Source: Sanghuangporus weigelae
Taxonomy: Eukaryota > Basidiomycota > Agaricomycetes > Hymenochaetales > Hymenochaetaceae
Reading direction: 5' to 3'
Length of the DNA: 64,000 bases
Assembly: GCA_033182465.1 (NCBI GenBank)
Contig: CP137324.1
Coordinates: forward strand, 2,170,001-2,234,000
The position numbers and the translations under genes are program-made. Below are positions 10,526-20,473 of the stretch, piece by piece (the stretch's first letter is position 1; every line of letters starts with the position of its first letter). The notes beneath the pieces are model-generated. The model had not been told where the DNA came from. It searched no databases and worked only from the letters and a program-made list of their open reading frames with translations.

Positions 10526-12444
10526 GTTCACGGCTACAGGCGGCCTCAACGCAAAAATCCGCATCTGGAGCACGATACGTATCGTCAACGAGGCAGCAGA
10601 CGCAGCCAACAGGCCACTCAAGTCGCTCTGCATGCTCATCATGTACGCTGGTTCCGCCCTTATTGTCCGTTGGGCACACTCAAGACGCTGGCTTACAAGT
10701 GGTAGCGAATCCAACATTATCATGATCTGGGAACTTGATCCGAACGTAGTGCTTTTTTGCTTTTCGCATTAGAATTCCTTGCTCATGAGCTGTGCCAGAA
10801 CAGATACCGGAAAACTTTGAGGCTTGGACGAAGCCAACGTTGAGAGATGGAAGCCTGTAAACCGTATCCCAGGTCATGAAAGCGGTATGAATTGCAATCA
10901 TATTCACCATTGTCTCCGTTGCATTTACCGATTTATTAGATGTAACAGATCTCGCTTGTGCTCCAGAGGACCGTTTCCTTGCTTCGACTGGTCTTGATTC
11001 TTAGATCATGATCTCGTGCGGCTACATATTGTAACGTCTCATCAAACTCGATATGAATCAGGGTTTTGTAAACGTGTCTGCTGGGACCTTGTGGATGAAT
11101 TGATCGTTTTCTAGGTCGATGATCGCACTGTGCGCATTCGGAGGGCCACTGACTCGAGTCTGGAGGCGACAGTCACAAGGCATTTTGAGCATTGGCTGTG
11201 CAGCACATTCTTCCGACGGCTGAAGTGCGTCTGCATCCGTAGTTTGCTCATAGGATCTGCTTCAACTGGTCCTCCAATGGTGCATACATAACAGCGTCGA
11301 ACGCAGCAGGCAGCAACAGATACATATCCACTACAGTGTTCACTTCGCGCAATACATGAACGTCCAATATCAGTCTCGTCGGCCTCGAGAACACCGTAGA
11401 GGTCGCTTGCTACAACGCACACATCTTCCTGTGCTATCCGCAGCGTTCGTGACATTCAGCATATGTAGCGTCGTCGCTCCGGTCGCAGATGACTGCCCCA
11501 TCAGCGCCTGGCAGACAAAGAGCGCTCGTCCAATCATTGTTGCAAAGGTCTTTTAAAAGATAGATTAGTTGGTCTGCAGACGGTCTGGTACTGTAGGCAA
11601 CATCAAGCGATGGCACCTTGGCTGCGCTTGCATTTGACCAGGACGAACTTGAGGGCATTGCACCGTTGGCCGCTCAGCGTCAGTATCCCAGCAAATTTAG
11701 CTTTTCCCTTCCGCCTATGCCCAATGGCTCCTAGCATTCTGCCGCTCAGCCGACGCTGTCTGTCGCTGTAAACACGCACGCAATGGGACGAGTCGCACCT
11801 TCCTTAACGCCTTCATCTGCGCGACAGGATTCGGACATGCGGGGCCTTCGCGATCAGTGAACAAGTGACCCAGCTCGCAGCTCAGTGGGCTCCCAAAATT
11901 CGTGGTCGTGACCACACGCAGCCTACCTTTGTAAGTTCACTTGGAACCGCGGGCGTCCTTTCGGCGTCGACAACGGGCATCTCTTCAACATCGCTTCTGT
12001 TCCCACACAGCTACCTCCACAACCACAGCCCGCTAAGATTCAGACAAGCGTAGCGCCGGTGAGCTTCTTTCCTCCTCCTCTAGTCTCTACCTCTGTATCA
12101 TCCACCAGCTCTGGCTTTGATATAAGTGGCGGTGGCTATGACGGAATGGATGTCGAGAACAAGAACAAGAACAAATCGGACATGGTCGTCCCTATAAGCG
12201 CTCTCGACATGCGTGAATGGCACGATAGGGGTGACATAATCACAGTCTCCTTCAGCGACGAAGCAGGGAAACTTCCCAAGGCTCGTACACCCGGTGGAGA
12301 CCGCGCGAGGGATCAAGGCGTGAAGGAAGTTCGCGAAATTAGAAGAACGGGGGTCGGCACGCTTGGATTGCGAAATATTGGCGTGCCGTCATCCGGTAAT
12401 TTTGCACCTGAGACGGGTTATGGTGGTCTGTCTGCGCCGATTTG
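10526..12444 (+). pseudogene. Decayed copy of histone chaperone HIR1 (HIRA)
   Basis: Blocks of HIRA protein appear in the right order but in shifting frames. They are WD repeats (TGGLNAKIRIWSTIRIVNEA near 10530-10740), NVERWKPVNRIPGHES (about 10830-10890), DDRTVRIRRATDSSLEATV (about 11115-11175), ICSVVAPVADDCPISAWQTK (about 11462-11520), DELEGIAP (about 11643), TQPTFVSSL (about 11915) and a GGDRARDQGVKEVREI block (about 12295). Frameshifts and in-frame stops separate these blocks, so no full product can be made. The N-terminal exon is absent or lies beyond the transposon-like element to the left. HIRA is normally an essential, single-copy nucleosome-assembly factor, so an intact copy is expected elsewhere. 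Confidence 0.85.
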
Positions 12445-12730
12445 AAAACATTCCTATCCGAGCGCGTGATGGAGATGGGAGGTACGCTTGAAGTGCGACG
12501 CTCAAAAGACGGAAGTCGTAAGAGTTCAGACTTCGTCCTATGGCTATGTGACAAGGCTCTATAAGATGCGGATCTCTTTTTGTATGCTCATACTACAAAA
12601 AATTATATGCATTTGCAAGCTTACTGCTTTTTTTTGCCGCAACTCGTGGTTTAGTTTTCAATGATATAAAAAGAATAATCTTACGTCGGCAGTGAAAGAA
12701 TAATTTCGACTAATTATGTAGCTCTTCGAT

Positions 12731-13635
12731 TTAGTGTACCACTTTGCTCCCGGTCATGTACCCAACCGAAGCACGAAGGATACGCCCAACGGCCCGAACC
12801 TCTTCTTCCGTGAGCGGAGCATAGATCATGAGATACTCTTTTGGTAGCACAATAACACCGCTGAGAGGATGGCGCTCTCCCCAACCTTGTTCGATAACTT
12901 GGGTAATCCGGTTTTCATTAGAGAGTGACAACCTGGAGTTGAAGAGCCGGACTCACCAAGCTTACAATCCTGAGGTGCAAGGGTAACGTGCAAGGAGTGA
13001 TCCTTCTGCGTATGAATATGTCCAATCTCGCGCCACGACGCCTCCGCAACGCTATGCGGACTGGGAACTTTGTTGTTCACAAGTAGTGCGTCACCAAAGT
13101 TTTCATGTGGTGAATGTCCGACTGACACGAGCTCCGGGTTTGATTCCGCAATTGTCTTGAATTCGCCTGCGAGAAGCTGTGGAATATGGTGAATTGGTTT
13201 AATGGATAAGAATAAGAAACGAAAACGGACCTCATGAATCTTTTCATCCGGATACTGCTCAATTTGCCGATGTGGTATAACGTGCCAACCAGTCTTCGGA
13301 CGTGGTTTCACTCTCGACGGCAGATCATCAGCCTTCAACCAAGCGTCTTTGTTCTCATCCGTATCATAAATTGCCACGCTAGTCGTCTCGCACACGAACG
13401 GTTTGAGTATGAGGGACGCCAGCCACCCGAAGATGGGATACTTGTATCCTCCTTTTCCAAGTGTACGATAGGTCAAGTAATCTCGTACCGCGAGCGGAAA
13501 CAGCGCGCCTGCTATTCCAGCAGAGATGGATACAAGCGGATGCCGTGCGAGAAGTCTGCCTGCGTTGCAGAGTGCCGAAAATATGGAGTTCGTCACGGAC
13601 GAGAGCGCCTGTCGAGGCGTGGGCAAAGGAGCCAT
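12731..13635 (-). CDS. Fungal luciferase-family protein (DUF5519/Luciferase domain), copy A
   Basis: Three exons (13635-13231, 13176-12957, 12897-12731) encode 263 residues, close to the 267 of the mushroom luciferase of Neonothopanus. An N-terminal hydrophobic segment (about 35-50) is followed by RDYLTYRTLGKGG, as in that enzyme's RDYQTFLEVGPSY. The conserved core includes WHVIPHRQIEQ, WREIGHIHTQKDHSLHV, LAPQDCKL and IEQGWGERHPLSG, ending in EASVGYM-like LRASVGYM. Family membership is clear. Light emission is not implied, because many non-luminous basidiomycetes carry such genes and no hispidin-pathway genes lie nearby. The protein is probably membrane-anchored. It is divergent from rad10, with about 240 bases between the two starts. 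Confidence 0.88.
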
Positions 13636-13878
13636 GTTGGGACCAGGTACTAAGGAGAAAAAAGCCTCTCGAATTTACTTGTGGTTTATTTAACTGAATT
13701 GCATTATTTCTGTTCCGACTGAAGGGACGATGGCGGTGAAGTCTAAACCCCAAGTATGTCTCCCCGAAACCGGGTCCCTCCGAAGCAACTGATGGAACGT
13801 CGATCAGCGTTGATCTCCGACTATTTCGCGTCCCGACGCGTCGGTCACCTGACCTCTCTATTCCTGTCTGCGACCGTC

Positions 13879-15401
13879 ATGTCGTCCACGGCAGCTGGCC
13901 CAAGCAGAGGGCCTACAAAGCCTCCTGTAGTGCAGCCGGGGTCGGGTAATGCTATAATCATCAATCCATGTCAGGTATGATTTATGGCGCTTCTAAGATT
14001 GTTCTGATGATGGAGAAAAGCGTGGCAGAGGCTGAACCCGTTGCTGGAATGCATACGAAACGTGAACAAAGAATTCGGAGACATCGTGCCTGACTTCCAG
14101 CTTGGAAGGACAACGTGTGCTCTGTTTCTCAGGTGCGTAAGAATAGCTGATGGTGGAAGGACTCAAATCAATTCTTGCTATCCATTAGCCTGAAATACCA
14201 TCGGCTCCACCCAGAATACATTCATCAAAGAATACAAAAACTCGGACAATTGTACACGCTCAGGCTCCTAGTACTCATGTGCGACGTCGTGAGTACTCTG
14301 CGTCATAGACGTGTCTGCCTCCTCACTGATCTATGTAGCTTTAAGAGCGAGCACCAAGAGCTGATCCGCGAGCTCACGAAGATTTGTCTTGTGAACAACA
14401 TCACGATCATCGTTTGTTGGTCGTAAGTATCTACTTTGGCTACATATTGTCTCAAGTTTAATGATTTAACGAGCGAAGAAACGAAGAAGCCGGGACGTAT
14501 CTTTCGACATACAAGGCCTTCGAACATAAACCACCCGACCTGATCAAGGAGCGCGTGGACAAGGAATATAACGCTATGCTCCGCGCAGCACTCACTTCTA
14601 TCAACAAAGTGAATAAAACGGATGTCGAGACACTCCGGACTACTTTCGGGGTACGTCATTTCCCGGGCTCGCGATCATTTGGTTTCATAGAAAGAGACTC
14701 ACAGGATTCTCATTTTGCAGAGTTTCGCAAGGATCGCGCGCGCGAATCCAGAAGAGTTGCGACGGCTTCCAGGTTTTGGACAAGTCAAAGTCCGACGTAT
14801 CGTCGATGCATTCGACAAGCCTTTCAGGAACAAGGCGACGAGTGCACTGCCTGCTCAGACACAAGCCGAGATGCGCCTACATAATGAAACAGAAACGATG
14901 GAGCAAGATGAGCAGGAGCTGCTCGGCATTGATAGACGAAGAGACGACGAAAGCACTGAGAAGACGAAGGACGTACAGCCTCTGAGGTCAAGCGCAACTC
15001 AGGAACCGTCATCATCCACCTCGATCCCATCCACTCAAGCTAACGGTCCCAATGGTAGCGCAAAGCGCATACATAGTTTCGGTTCAGCAGCAGACATGCC
15101 ACCTCCCTCCACTTCAGCATCTGCATCCACACCCGCAAGACAGGAAGCTCGCGAATCGAGTCCAGTCTGGGATATTGAGCTCGATCTCAACCTCCCCGAG
15201 GAAGATGACGTCGTTCCCAAACGTGGAGAAAAGGGGAGTAAAACCGAGGCAGAGAAGAATCAGGATGAAGGTGCTGTCGACCCAAGGCTTGCAAAGAAGC
15301 GCACGAACACGTATATGAGCGTAGACAGCAGCAGAGGGAACGAAGAGAGTAGACAGAAGTCACCAAGCCCGGTGTGGGATATTGAGCTTGACCTCAACTG
15401 A
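13879..15401 (+). CDS. rad10: DNA excision repair protein Rad10/ERCC1
   Basis: Six exons (13879-13974, 14029-14132, 14189-14288, 14346-14422, 14479-14650, 14721-15401) give 409 residues. The family signature is clear: [65 protein letters not shown] and [14 protein letters not shown], followed by the helix-hairpin-helix [23 protein letters not shown] that pairs with Rad1/XPF. With Rad1 it forms the structure-specific nuclease of nucleotide excision repair, cutting 5' of lesions. The start at 13879 is chosen because the in-frame upstream ATG (13756) adds 41 residues not seen in the family. The C-terminal 190 residues are disordered and contain the motif [11 protein letters not shown] twice, the second copy at the very end. 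Confidence 0.93.
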
Positions 15402-15644
15402 ATAGGGCACTCTATAATAGCGATACAGTATATATTGTTTTGCTAAACTTGCATCTTAGTAAGACGATGATCCGAGATGTATTATACTTTTCAATACGAC
15501 CTCGATCATCTCTTTTTCTATTCCATTCAAGATTCTACAGTTGAAGTCATAGGTATGTATGAATACAAAGCAAGTGGTAGAACGAGCCTCGAATCGAACG
15601 TTACAGACGTGCCGAACGTACTTTAGACAACGTAAACACATAAC

Positions 15645-15971
15645 ATGTCCGACTCCGAGCCGGCACGGTCCCCAGCAACGATCACAGTCCTCTACTTTGC
15701 AGCTGCATCCACGGCAACAGGAACCTCATCTGAGACGATAGAACTCCCCATCACATCTGAGTCCTCCTCGTCCAAAGTTTCTACTTCACCAGGGTTCCAA
15801 TTGAGCGCGCTCACCGAGCTCCTGTCGCGGCGACACGCAAGCACGAACCTCGACAAGATCCTAAAGACGAGTCAGTGGAGCGTCGATGCTGAGATGGTAG
15901 ATGATCCCGAGAGCGTGTTTCTCAAGGGCGGGGAGGAAGTAGCTGTCATTTGCCCTGTCTCTGGTGGCTGA
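15645..15971 (+). CDS. Molybdopterin synthase small subunit (MOCS2A/MoaD family)
   Basis: A single-exon gene of 108 codons. It opens with ITVLYFAAASTATG after a short N-terminal tail and ends in EVAVICPVSGG, the obligatory C-terminal Gly-Gly that is thiocarboxylated to donate sulfur during molybdopterin synthesis. The middle contains the conserved region around EEVAVI. It is a ubiquitin-fold protein acting in the cytosol with the large subunit MOCS2B, which is not in this window. It runs convergently towards the CCDC174-family gene, with about 125 bases between stops. Confidence 0.88.
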   Translation: MSDSEPARSPATITVLYFAAASTATGTSSETIELPITSESSSSKVSTSPGFQLSALTELLSRRHASTNLDKILKTSQWSVDAEMVDDPESVFLKGGEEVAVICPVSGG

Positions 15972-16095
15972 TCAAGCAAGGTCGATAAAGGTCGATATGG
16001 ATCGGCTGATAATCGTGCCTCTGTCGTTGAAGGTCATTCATCATATGTATATAGACAGTGCGTCGCGGCGATGGAGCACCACACATGGATGGATT

Positions 16096-17563
16096 TCATT
16101 TTCCCTTGGCTATCAGATCGTGTTCGAGCGCTGCCAGGAAGTCGTCTGCTGAATTGGCTGATGGTGTGGATGCGGGTGCTTTCCGGTTCCGTCGCATCTT
16201 ACTCTTTCGAGACTTCGCAAGCGTATCCGCATCCGCTGAGGCGAACGGATCGATTCTTTCTGTGGCATTCTTCGCAGACGCTGGAGCTCCGCCCTCCTTA
16301 TCACCTCCCTTCAGCTTCCGTCTCTTAGCCTCTACGAGCTTTCTTCTCTCTTCGATCTCCCTCTTCCTCTTCTCCATGGCCCTACTATGAGCCGTCTCCT
16401 TCCCCTTCGCTTCTCCATCTCCAACCACGGTCGCCAATCCTTCACTCTCCCCTGGCTTCACATCCAGTGCACCCGTGTCTCTCCTCGCTTTCTCCGTCTC
16501 CTCCCTTGCCTTCCTCAGCTCCTCCATCTCCCTCTGGCGTCTTTCTTCGTCCGTAGAGAATGCATAGAATGCCGCGCCCTTGGCACGCACCTCGCGTGTA
16601 GCATCGTAGTGAGACTCCAGAGGCTTGTCTGCCTCCTCCGCAGCTTTTTGCAACTCGGCAAGCCGTTCGGCGGAGGGCTCAAAGACAGGGAAGTGATCAA
16701 CCGGGTTGCCTGAGACAGCAGAATTAATAACGAAAAGTAGTGAGATGAATACTGTAAACAAATGATACGTACGAACTACGAAGGGGCTAGAAGATAGCAT
16801 GTTAGATGACTGACTGAACTGATTTACATGAAATATCACATACTCATCATCATGTTCTTGTTCCTCGCGAGCAGAAGGCATGTATTCTCGGGGTACTTCG
16901 CTCCTTCTCGCAGTGCGCACGCGTCCAAATTCATCTTCGTATTCGATGATCGGGTCGTCCTACGAAGATCCAGTCAACAAGCAATCTCGCTCTCCGAAAT
17001 TCAGTACATACTTCATCTGTAGGGTTCGGATTGGTCAACGACTCATCCGCATCTTCGCTATCAGAGCTGAACTCGTCATCCACGCTCTTTGAATCGAACT
17101 GTACGCAGAAGAAGGACGAGCCAACGCGAAATCGGATCAGTGATAAGTCAGATGCAGAATGCAAACGCTAAATTGAAGGACGTACATCAACCAAAAGCGA
17201 ATCAATCTGAGCCTCCGTCAGGCCTCCCGTCTTACCCTTCCGTAGCTTTTCGTAAATCTTCGTTTTACGCTCCAGCGCCGCACGCGCCGACTCCGCCGTA
17301 ACCCGGTCTGCAGCAAGTGCGGCTATATCCCGCGCCGCACGCGCTGCGACACCCTTATTGGTTCGCGCCCATACCGTGCCCTTGCCCTTTTGTAAAGGAA
17401 TGCAGCGTTCCAGACATGAGAAGTAACTGGAATATACACGCACCTTTTCTGGAGGCGGCACTTTCTTCGTGAACTCAGATTCCTTCTTGGCGAGCTCTGC
17501 CTTGAGGTCGAGGAACGAGCTCGCGGAGACGCCGGCTGCTTTCGCTCTCGCTGACGGGGCCAT
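16096..17563 (-). CDS. CCDC174-family coiled-coil protein
   Basis: Six exons (17563-17444, 17386-17186, 17098-17012, 16959-16844, 16786-16773, 16709-16096) encode 383 residues. The match to the CCDC174 family is SFLDLKAELAKKESEF near the start, TVWARTNKGVAARAARD, the acidic FDSKSVDDEFSSDSED, IEYEDEFGRVRTARRSE and, after the microexon, GAAFYAFSTDEERRQREMEE. Long Glu/Arg/Lys-rich coiled coils fill the rest. The animal homologue is nuclear and has been linked to the exon junction complex; a role in RNA processing here is inferred. Exon 5 is only 14 bases but both joins keep the frame and the conserved sequence (DDPFVVRNPVDHFP). It shares a 138-base divergent upstream region with the Crinkler-type gene at 17.7 kb. 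Confidence 0.85.
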
Positions 17564-17701
17564 TTTCTACGAGCTGAAGGAGTTCTTGGAGGTTGAGGTG
17601 CAAGTTTGTTTTGAGAACAGTGGCTGTGAAAGATCGACATCGCACAGCACGGAGATCCATCAGCACTGCGCTTCAACCCAATCCAGACACGCGTCCCGAC
17701 C

Positions 17702-19771
17702 ATGTCCTCGAACACGACTCAAAATTTGGCTTGCTACATAGTATACATGCCATACGGGATCAAGCCTGGCACTCGTTACAGCTTGTACTCCAACGCGTAC
17801 CCTTTCCGGGTGCCGGAGGACGGCTATATATGTTAGTGACCTGGAAAATGCCATTCGAGACCATCCGCCACCTGGGTGACAACGAACTAATTCTCTTGAA
17901 GGTATTTCTCGGCCATCTCCCATTCTATCGTTATACTGAAAAAACACTACTGTGTTTCTACAGTGTGGCTCCCTGTCCGTGTTGCCAGCAAGTCACACGC
18001 TATAATAGTGCTTTGGAATGGATTCGTGATAACGCCCAAAATGAAGAGATCAGGATGGAGGGCGGGCTTCTCCTTACCCACTACTTCAGCACGGGACCCG
18101 CATCTGCTGAGGCCGAGGTGATAGAAGTGATGGTCGTGACGGACTCCAGTGCGTTTCTCCTTTCTTCACCCATCTACAATATACCTAAAGTGGCTTCTCG
18201 CAAGTTTTGGACGTAGTGTATGCTCTTCCGGACATTCATGCTTCCAAGGTCTCGAAAGGTCGGTTCTGTTCTTTATATGTAGGCATGCTCAGGTCATGAC
18301 GTGGCTTCCAGACCGATTGTCGCAGATTGATGGTATGAAGCGGTTCCCGAGTCCGTCAGAGGGCGTGAAGAGCGAGGAAAATATAAGGGAATGGGCCAAC
18401 GACAACACTGGTGTTCATACTCACCAGCCGGTTGGAAACTACGGCCCGCCAACTGCTCTCTTCCATCCTGCCCTCGCCAGGCTCAGACATCGCCTGAGGC
18501 ACCTCGATCAGATTGACGAACCGTCCGCTGCTCATTTCGAGTGGGCGCACAAGTTTATTCAAGTTTGCAATAACGGGTTCAGAAAAGAGAAGTTAATGGA
18601 GGGAGAATTGAGCCAGATCATCGATGCTCTTATTGGTGAGGACGCTACATGGCAGGAATATCTTCAGGACAAAAGGTCGAGACCAGATGCGGTATGGGGA
18701 CAAATAATAATACGAGCGATCTTGGAACTCAAAGATGTCGATGGGGTGGGTGGGAATCCGATACTGCAAGCTACGCTTGATTACGCGAAGATTCTCTTTC
18801 AGGCTCGTAATCAGATTCGTCCTTCTATTGGATTCGTGCGTGTTAGACTCGGCTTATTTTTTTATTTGATTTAGAACCGCACTTGCGCGGTTCGCTCGAA
18901 CTGGCCTATCATCCTCATCGGCATAGCAGGCAGTCGGTTAGAAATATCCACTGCTGTTTTCACCGATGGAATCTATTCCGACAAACTGCTCTCGGAGGAT
19001 TTCTGCATTGACGCCTGGCAATCGGAAACTGTATTACGTGTGGGCCGTATCTTCAAGGCGCTCTCTCTTGCAATCGAGGAACTCCGGGAATACTACGAAC
19101 CGTTTTCTGAGGGCGTGGAAATGGAAGCAACCATTGCTCACATGTATCCCGATCCTTTGCCCTGTGAAGGTTATCACATCCCTCGGCTAACTTACATCGG
19201 CAAGCTATCGCGCATGGGGGGATTATTGGACAAGAAGGACAAGGAGGCGTTACGGCTGGAGAGACCATATGCCCTTTACCGCGCAAGAATGATTCAAGAT
19301 GGATCTGACGACGAGGTAGTCGTTGTAGTAAAGTTCACGGTGCGTTACCATGAACAGGCGCATCGGACGCTCGAACAGAAAGGACTGGCTCCGAGACTAC
19401 ATTTTTGTATCCCTCTTGTTGGGGATATGTACATGGTCATCATGGACCATATCGAAAACACGCCGCTTTACCTCGCGGAACCTGAAGACCCCGAAAAAGT
19501 TCTGAGCGAAGTCGAGACTGCAATCGACCTGCTTCACGCACAAGACCTGGTATTCGGGGACCTCCGCATTCAAAACATCGTTCTCAAGCCGAAGGGAAAG
19601 GCCATGCTAATCGATTTCGACTGGGTCGGCAAGCACAATGTGGATAGATACCCTGCGTCCTGGAATAACGACGCCGGGAAATGGTCCCCAAGCGTAGACA
19701 GGAGGGTGCTCATGGATAAGGCGCATGATACGTACATGCTTGACAAGCTGAGGCGGCACTGGGGGAAGTAA
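17702..19771 (+). CDS. Crinkler-type protein, second copy (REase-like plus kinase-like)
   Basis: Second copy of the architecture at 7.2 kb. A header-like start (CYIVYMPYGIKPGTRYS, then a DLENAIRDH helix) and a DNELILLK segment match the Crinkler pattern, but the exon joins in the first 600 bases could not be settled. The REase-like domain reads clearly to about 18835, with AILELKDVDGVGGNP as the E-x-K site. After an intron ending at 18874 the kinase-like domain runs to the stop: VVVVKFTVRYHEQAH, HAQDLVFGDLRIQNIVL with Asp but no His before it, and LIDFDWVGKH. Paired with the first copy, the order and spacing of motifs are the same. Codon use is like that of neighbouring host genes. The first exon lies 138 bases from the CCDC174-family start. 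Confidence 0.65.
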
Positions 19772-20473
19772 TTCCCGTGTGTCGGGTCTGTCCTTAGTGT
19801 GTAGATAGTCTGTATCAAGGATGGTTTCGCGGAATGACATGTATGAAGATGTACTTTACAATGACCTCGTTCTCCGGCCTTTCTCTCTCTCCCGTGTCTC
19901 CCTCTCCTTCATGATTCCTGATTTTAATGTGTCTATTGTCTTTATTTCTGGGTTGAAGCGTCACTGTCACATCAAGATCTTTCTTGTTACCTGATTGCCC
20001 GTGAAACGGTCCCGTGAGAAATTCTCCAAAATCTGTGCCGTCTTCAGATTAGCCTGGCACTTTGTCCTCGAGTCCTTGCACAGACGAACGACAATGTGAG
20101 CATTTGAAAATATAATCGTAAACAAAAGGCATCAGCGAAAGCATTTCACGCAAGTCCGTCCATCTTCAACAGCAACCTGTAGAAGGATTTCAGATTTTAT
20201 TGCTAGATTTATTCTTTCTAATCGAATTCGTACAGATTCAAGAAGCATTAACCAGGATAACGTAAAGATGGGAAATGCTCAGTAAATTTGCTTCATAAAG
20301 ATTAAAAAAGAATGTAAACTGGTGAGCCGCGCTAGAGATCTCAGCTGGAAAGAGGGTTCATGAAAATAATAAACGAAAGTTTGCGGAATCCTCGAAACGA
20401 AGCAGACAGGAGAACGAGTTGAGACGGGAAGGAGACCAGAAAGGCGGAGAAACTCGAGTGGACCTGTTATTCA
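19772..20473. other. Intergenic region
   Basis: About 700 bases between two convergent genes, holding their 3' untranslated regions. The sequence is AT-rich from about 20100. I see no gene or repeat in it. Confidence 0.5.

Noticed and set aside
10526-12444. A functional HIR1 gene
   Set aside because: The conserved blocks lie in different frames with stops between them, more than plausible introns can explain.
14303-14659. 118-codon minus-strand ORF
   Set aside because: It is an antisense shadow of rad10 exons, where the plus frame matches ERCC1 residue by residue.
15570-15640. tRNA-like boxes (GTGGTAGAACG; minus-strand GTTCGATTCGAGG)
   Set aside because: No cloverleaf with matching acceptor and anticodon stems can be drawn around them on either strand.
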